Of a DNA stretch of 6,423 nt, positions 5,319-6,423 are shown piece after piece. The notes under the pieces are model-generated. The model searched no databases. It saw nothing but the letters and a program-made list of their open reading frames with translations, and was not told where the DNA came from. Position numbers and translations under genes: made by a program. How positions within the stretch are numbered: position 1 is the first letter of the stretch; every line of letters begins with the position of its first letter. Source of the stretch: an uncultured Bacillota bacterium (GTDB taxonomy: Bacteria > Bacillota > Clostridia > Caldicoprobacterales > UBA3941); the NCBI GenBank assembly GCA_937960725.1, contig CALGOY010000040.1:1-6423 (forward strand). The letters run 5' to 3'.

Positions 5319-6083
5319 GTGCACCATGGCTTGGTGATCCGGGTCTTCTTTATTGCGGATATGGGTCCTGCTTTTGTAAAAGTGGATGCATACATGGCCT
5401 TGCATTCCATTATTAGGCACCCTATCAAATGCATGGGGCATACCGTGCATAGAGGCAGCTATCCTTAGTCCTCCTATTTCTACTATGACAGCCCTTCTCT
5501 CCCAGCTCCAGCCTCCCCATATAGAGCGTATTGTTTCCGCATCTTCTTTAGATACGGGCTCTGAATCGGCGTGGTATATTCCTCCGGTTCTTTTCATATA
5601 AAATGATTTCCCCGTATCAACATCCGTAACTTTAGCAACTGCTCCCCTTGGAAATATGTACTGTCCTTCAGAAAACCACTCGACCAATTGCCCCATGGTC
5701 GAGATGCCTCCTCGAGACGCAGGCAGGTATCGACTAGCAAGAGTAGATTCTACAGTATAGCGTTTGGCCTCGCTGCTATAGAGCACAGCTCTAGTCTCGG
5801 GACCTACTGTTCCATCCACTGCTAGTCCATTTTCCTCCTGAAACAAAGCCACTGCATTGCGGGTCGCATCACCATAATAGCCGGTCACCTTATAATTAAA
5901 ATAGCCTAAGTCCCTAAGTCTCATCTGAAGGTTAACTACTTCCTCCCCTTCACTTTGCATTTTTAAAACTTCTCCCTGCTCCGGTACTAATTTTATTTCT
6001 ATTTCTGACTGAGCTGATGCCCCTATACCCGACCATGATAAAATCATAAATATTATCATGGATAAAAGAAGTAGTTTCTTCAC
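5301..6083 (-). CDS. Secreted peptidoglycan-binding protein with unnamed C-terminal domain
   Basis: With the GTG start at 6083-6081 the protein has 260 residues. I prefer it to the ATG at 6152, which has no ribosome binding site and would add 23 very basic residues before the signal peptide. From GTG the protein begins MKKLLLLSMIIFMILSWSG, a classical signal peptide with likely cleavage after ASA (residue 24). Residues about 51-102 form a PG_binding_1 repeat (LQMRLRDLGYFNYKVTGYYG and VDGTVGPETRAVL) that binds cell-wall peptidoglycan. Residues about 123-260 form a domain I recognise from other Firmicutes but cannot name. It has RTGGIYHADSEP (His171, Asp173), MHGMPH (His213, His217), GHVCIHF (His230, Cys232, His234), SRTH (His241) and DHQ (His250). 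This His/Cys/Asp clustering could suit metal binding or hydrolysis. It is not an L,D-transpeptidase motif. The gene is probably monocistronic. Confidence 0.85.
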   Translation of the reverse strand: MKKLLLLSMIIFMILSWSGIGASAQSEIEIKLVPEQGEVLKMQSEGEEVVNLQMRLRDLGYFNYKVTGYYGDATRNAVALFQEENGLAVDGTVGPETRAVLYSSEAKRYTVESTLASRYLPASRGGISTMGQLVEWFSEGQYIFPRGAVAKVTDVDTGKSFYMKRTGGIYHADSEPVSKEDAETIRSIWGGWSWERRAVIVEIGGLRIAASMHGMPHAFDRVPNNGMQGHVCIHFYKSRTHIRNKEDPDHQAMVHKAAGR

Positions 6084-6088
6084 TACGA

Positions 6089-6097
6089 CCACCTTTT
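6089..6097 (-). promoter_or_regulatory. Ribosome binding site supporting the internal GTG start of the peptidoglycan-binding protein
   Basis: AAAAGGTGG lies 5 nt before the GTG at 6083. Neither upstream ATG (6152 or 6143) has a purine-rich site ahead of it. Confidence 0.65.
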
Positions 6098-6154
6098 CTT
6101 TTGTTTTCTTTTTATCCCTTTTTATTTTAGCACAAACTTCCATAAAATGCATTA

Positions 6155-6160
6155 ATTATA
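6155..6160 (-). promoter_or_regulatory. Possible -10 element for the peptidoglycan-binding protein gene
   Basis: A perfect TATAAT on the minus strand lies 71 nt upstream of the GTG start, placing transcription initiation near 6148, downstream of the first ATG at 6152. No good -35 hexamer is found at 16-18 nt (CATAGA at 17), so this is a weak call. Confidence 0.35.
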
Positions 6161-6218
6161 AATTTATTTTTACCATATCTATGGCATCTTATTCTATATA
6201 GCTAAAATGAATAAAATG

Positions 6219-6247
6219 AAAAGCCATCCGTAAAACGGATGGCTTTT
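6219..6247 (-). terminator. Terminator of the tRNA-Leu gene
   Basis: Arms 6219-6230 (AAAAGCCATCCG) and 6236-6247 (CGGATGGCTTTT) are perfect 12-bp reverse complements with a 5-nt TAAAA loop, starting 13 nt beyond the tRNA 3' end. The A and T tracts on both sides make it work in either direction. It also separates the tRNA from the peptidoglycan-binding protein gene. Confidence 0.9.
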
Positions 6248-6259
6248 TGAAATCGTTTT

Positions 6260-6346
6260 TGGTGCGGAAGAGGGGACTCGAACCCCTACGAACGTAAGTT
6301 CACTACCCCCTCAAGATAGCGTGTCTGCCAGTTCCACCACTTCCGC
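6260..6346 (-). tRNA. tRNA-Leu (anticodon GAG)
   Basis: The minus strand folds into a class II tRNA. The acceptor stem GCGGAAG (6346-6340) pairs with CTTCCGC (6270-6264), followed by discriminator A and a genome-encoded CCA (6262-6260). The anticodon stem CTATC/GGTAG encloses the loop TTGAGGG, giving anticodon GAG at 6312-6310, which reads CUC and CUU leucine codons. The long variable arm contains the stem GAAC-TTAC-GTTC, as expected for leucine. The T arm AGGGG-TTCGAGT-CCCCT is intact. The gene is flanked by its own promoter and terminator, so it appears to be a stand-alone unit. Confidence 0.97.
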
Positions 6347-6377
6347 TTATAACTATTTATTTTTTAGTGCAAATTAT

Positions 6378-6406
6378 ATTATAACTGCAGATTGCTATAT
6401 TGTCAA
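6378..6406 (-). promoter_or_regulatory. Consensus sigma-A promoter of tRNA-Leu
   Basis: On the minus strand a perfect TTGACA (6406-6401) and a perfect TATAAT (6383-6378) are separated by the ideal 17 nt. Initiation would fall near 6371, about 25 nt before the mature tRNA 5' end at 6346. This is the only full-consensus promoter in the window, fitting a stable RNA gene. Confidence 0.95.
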
Positions 6407-6423
6407 GCAAAAAATTCGAACTC

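Noticed and set aside
6260..6423. The tRNA-Leu gene as an integration site for a mobile element.
   Set aside because: No integrase and no duplicated tRNA 3' end is present in the window; the flanks are a normal promoter and terminator.

Overview
The window looks like part of a chromosome from an anaerobic member of the Bacillota, probably class Clostridia. The grounds are the gene order rnfCDGEAB, the strong AGGAGG-type ribosome binding sites, AT-rich intergenic DNA, short intrinsic terminators, and protein sequences of clostridial character. I cannot name a genus. Every gene I can support lies on the minus strand, so the biological reading order runs from high to low coordinates.

Reading in that direction, a tRNA-Leu(GAG) gene (6346-6260) comes first. 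It has a perfect consensus promoter and its own hairpin terminator. Next is a secreted peptidoglycan-binding protein (6083-5301, starting at an internal GTG rather than the far upstream ATG), whose terminator overlaps its own 3' end. Then comes a translationally coupled pair of half-length TauE/SafE (TSUP) membrane proteins (5210-4848 and 4848-4492), followed by an unusually long perfect hairpin terminator (4414-4370).

The rest (4282 to the left edge) is the Rnf operon, rnfC-rnfD-rnfG-rnfE-rnfA-rnfB, with rnfB cut after 24 codons. Together these genes encode the membrane ferredoxin:NAD+ oxidoreductase. RnfB and RnfC carry the soluble iron-sulfur, flavin and NAD chemistry. RnfD and RnfG carry covalent FMN. 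RnfA and RnfE form the membrane core with a shared iron-sulfur site. The complex couples electron flow from reduced ferredoxin to NAD+ to export of Na+ or H+. All visible diagnostic residues are present, so the complex should be functional, with flavinylation supplied by an ApbE enzyme encoded elsewhere. The six genes are tightly packed apart from a 78-nt AT-rich gap between rnfC and rnfD.

The least explained DNA is the 209-nt interval 4283-4491. It holds the terminator, a Rex-like operator candidate and two near-identical 15-nt palindromes, and it presumably contains the rnf promoter. The other loose ends are the split TSUP transporter and the unnamed C-terminal domain of the peptidoglycan-binding protein. 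I see no mobile element, CRISPR array or clearly new multi-gene system, and no gene-free stretch longer than about 210 bases.
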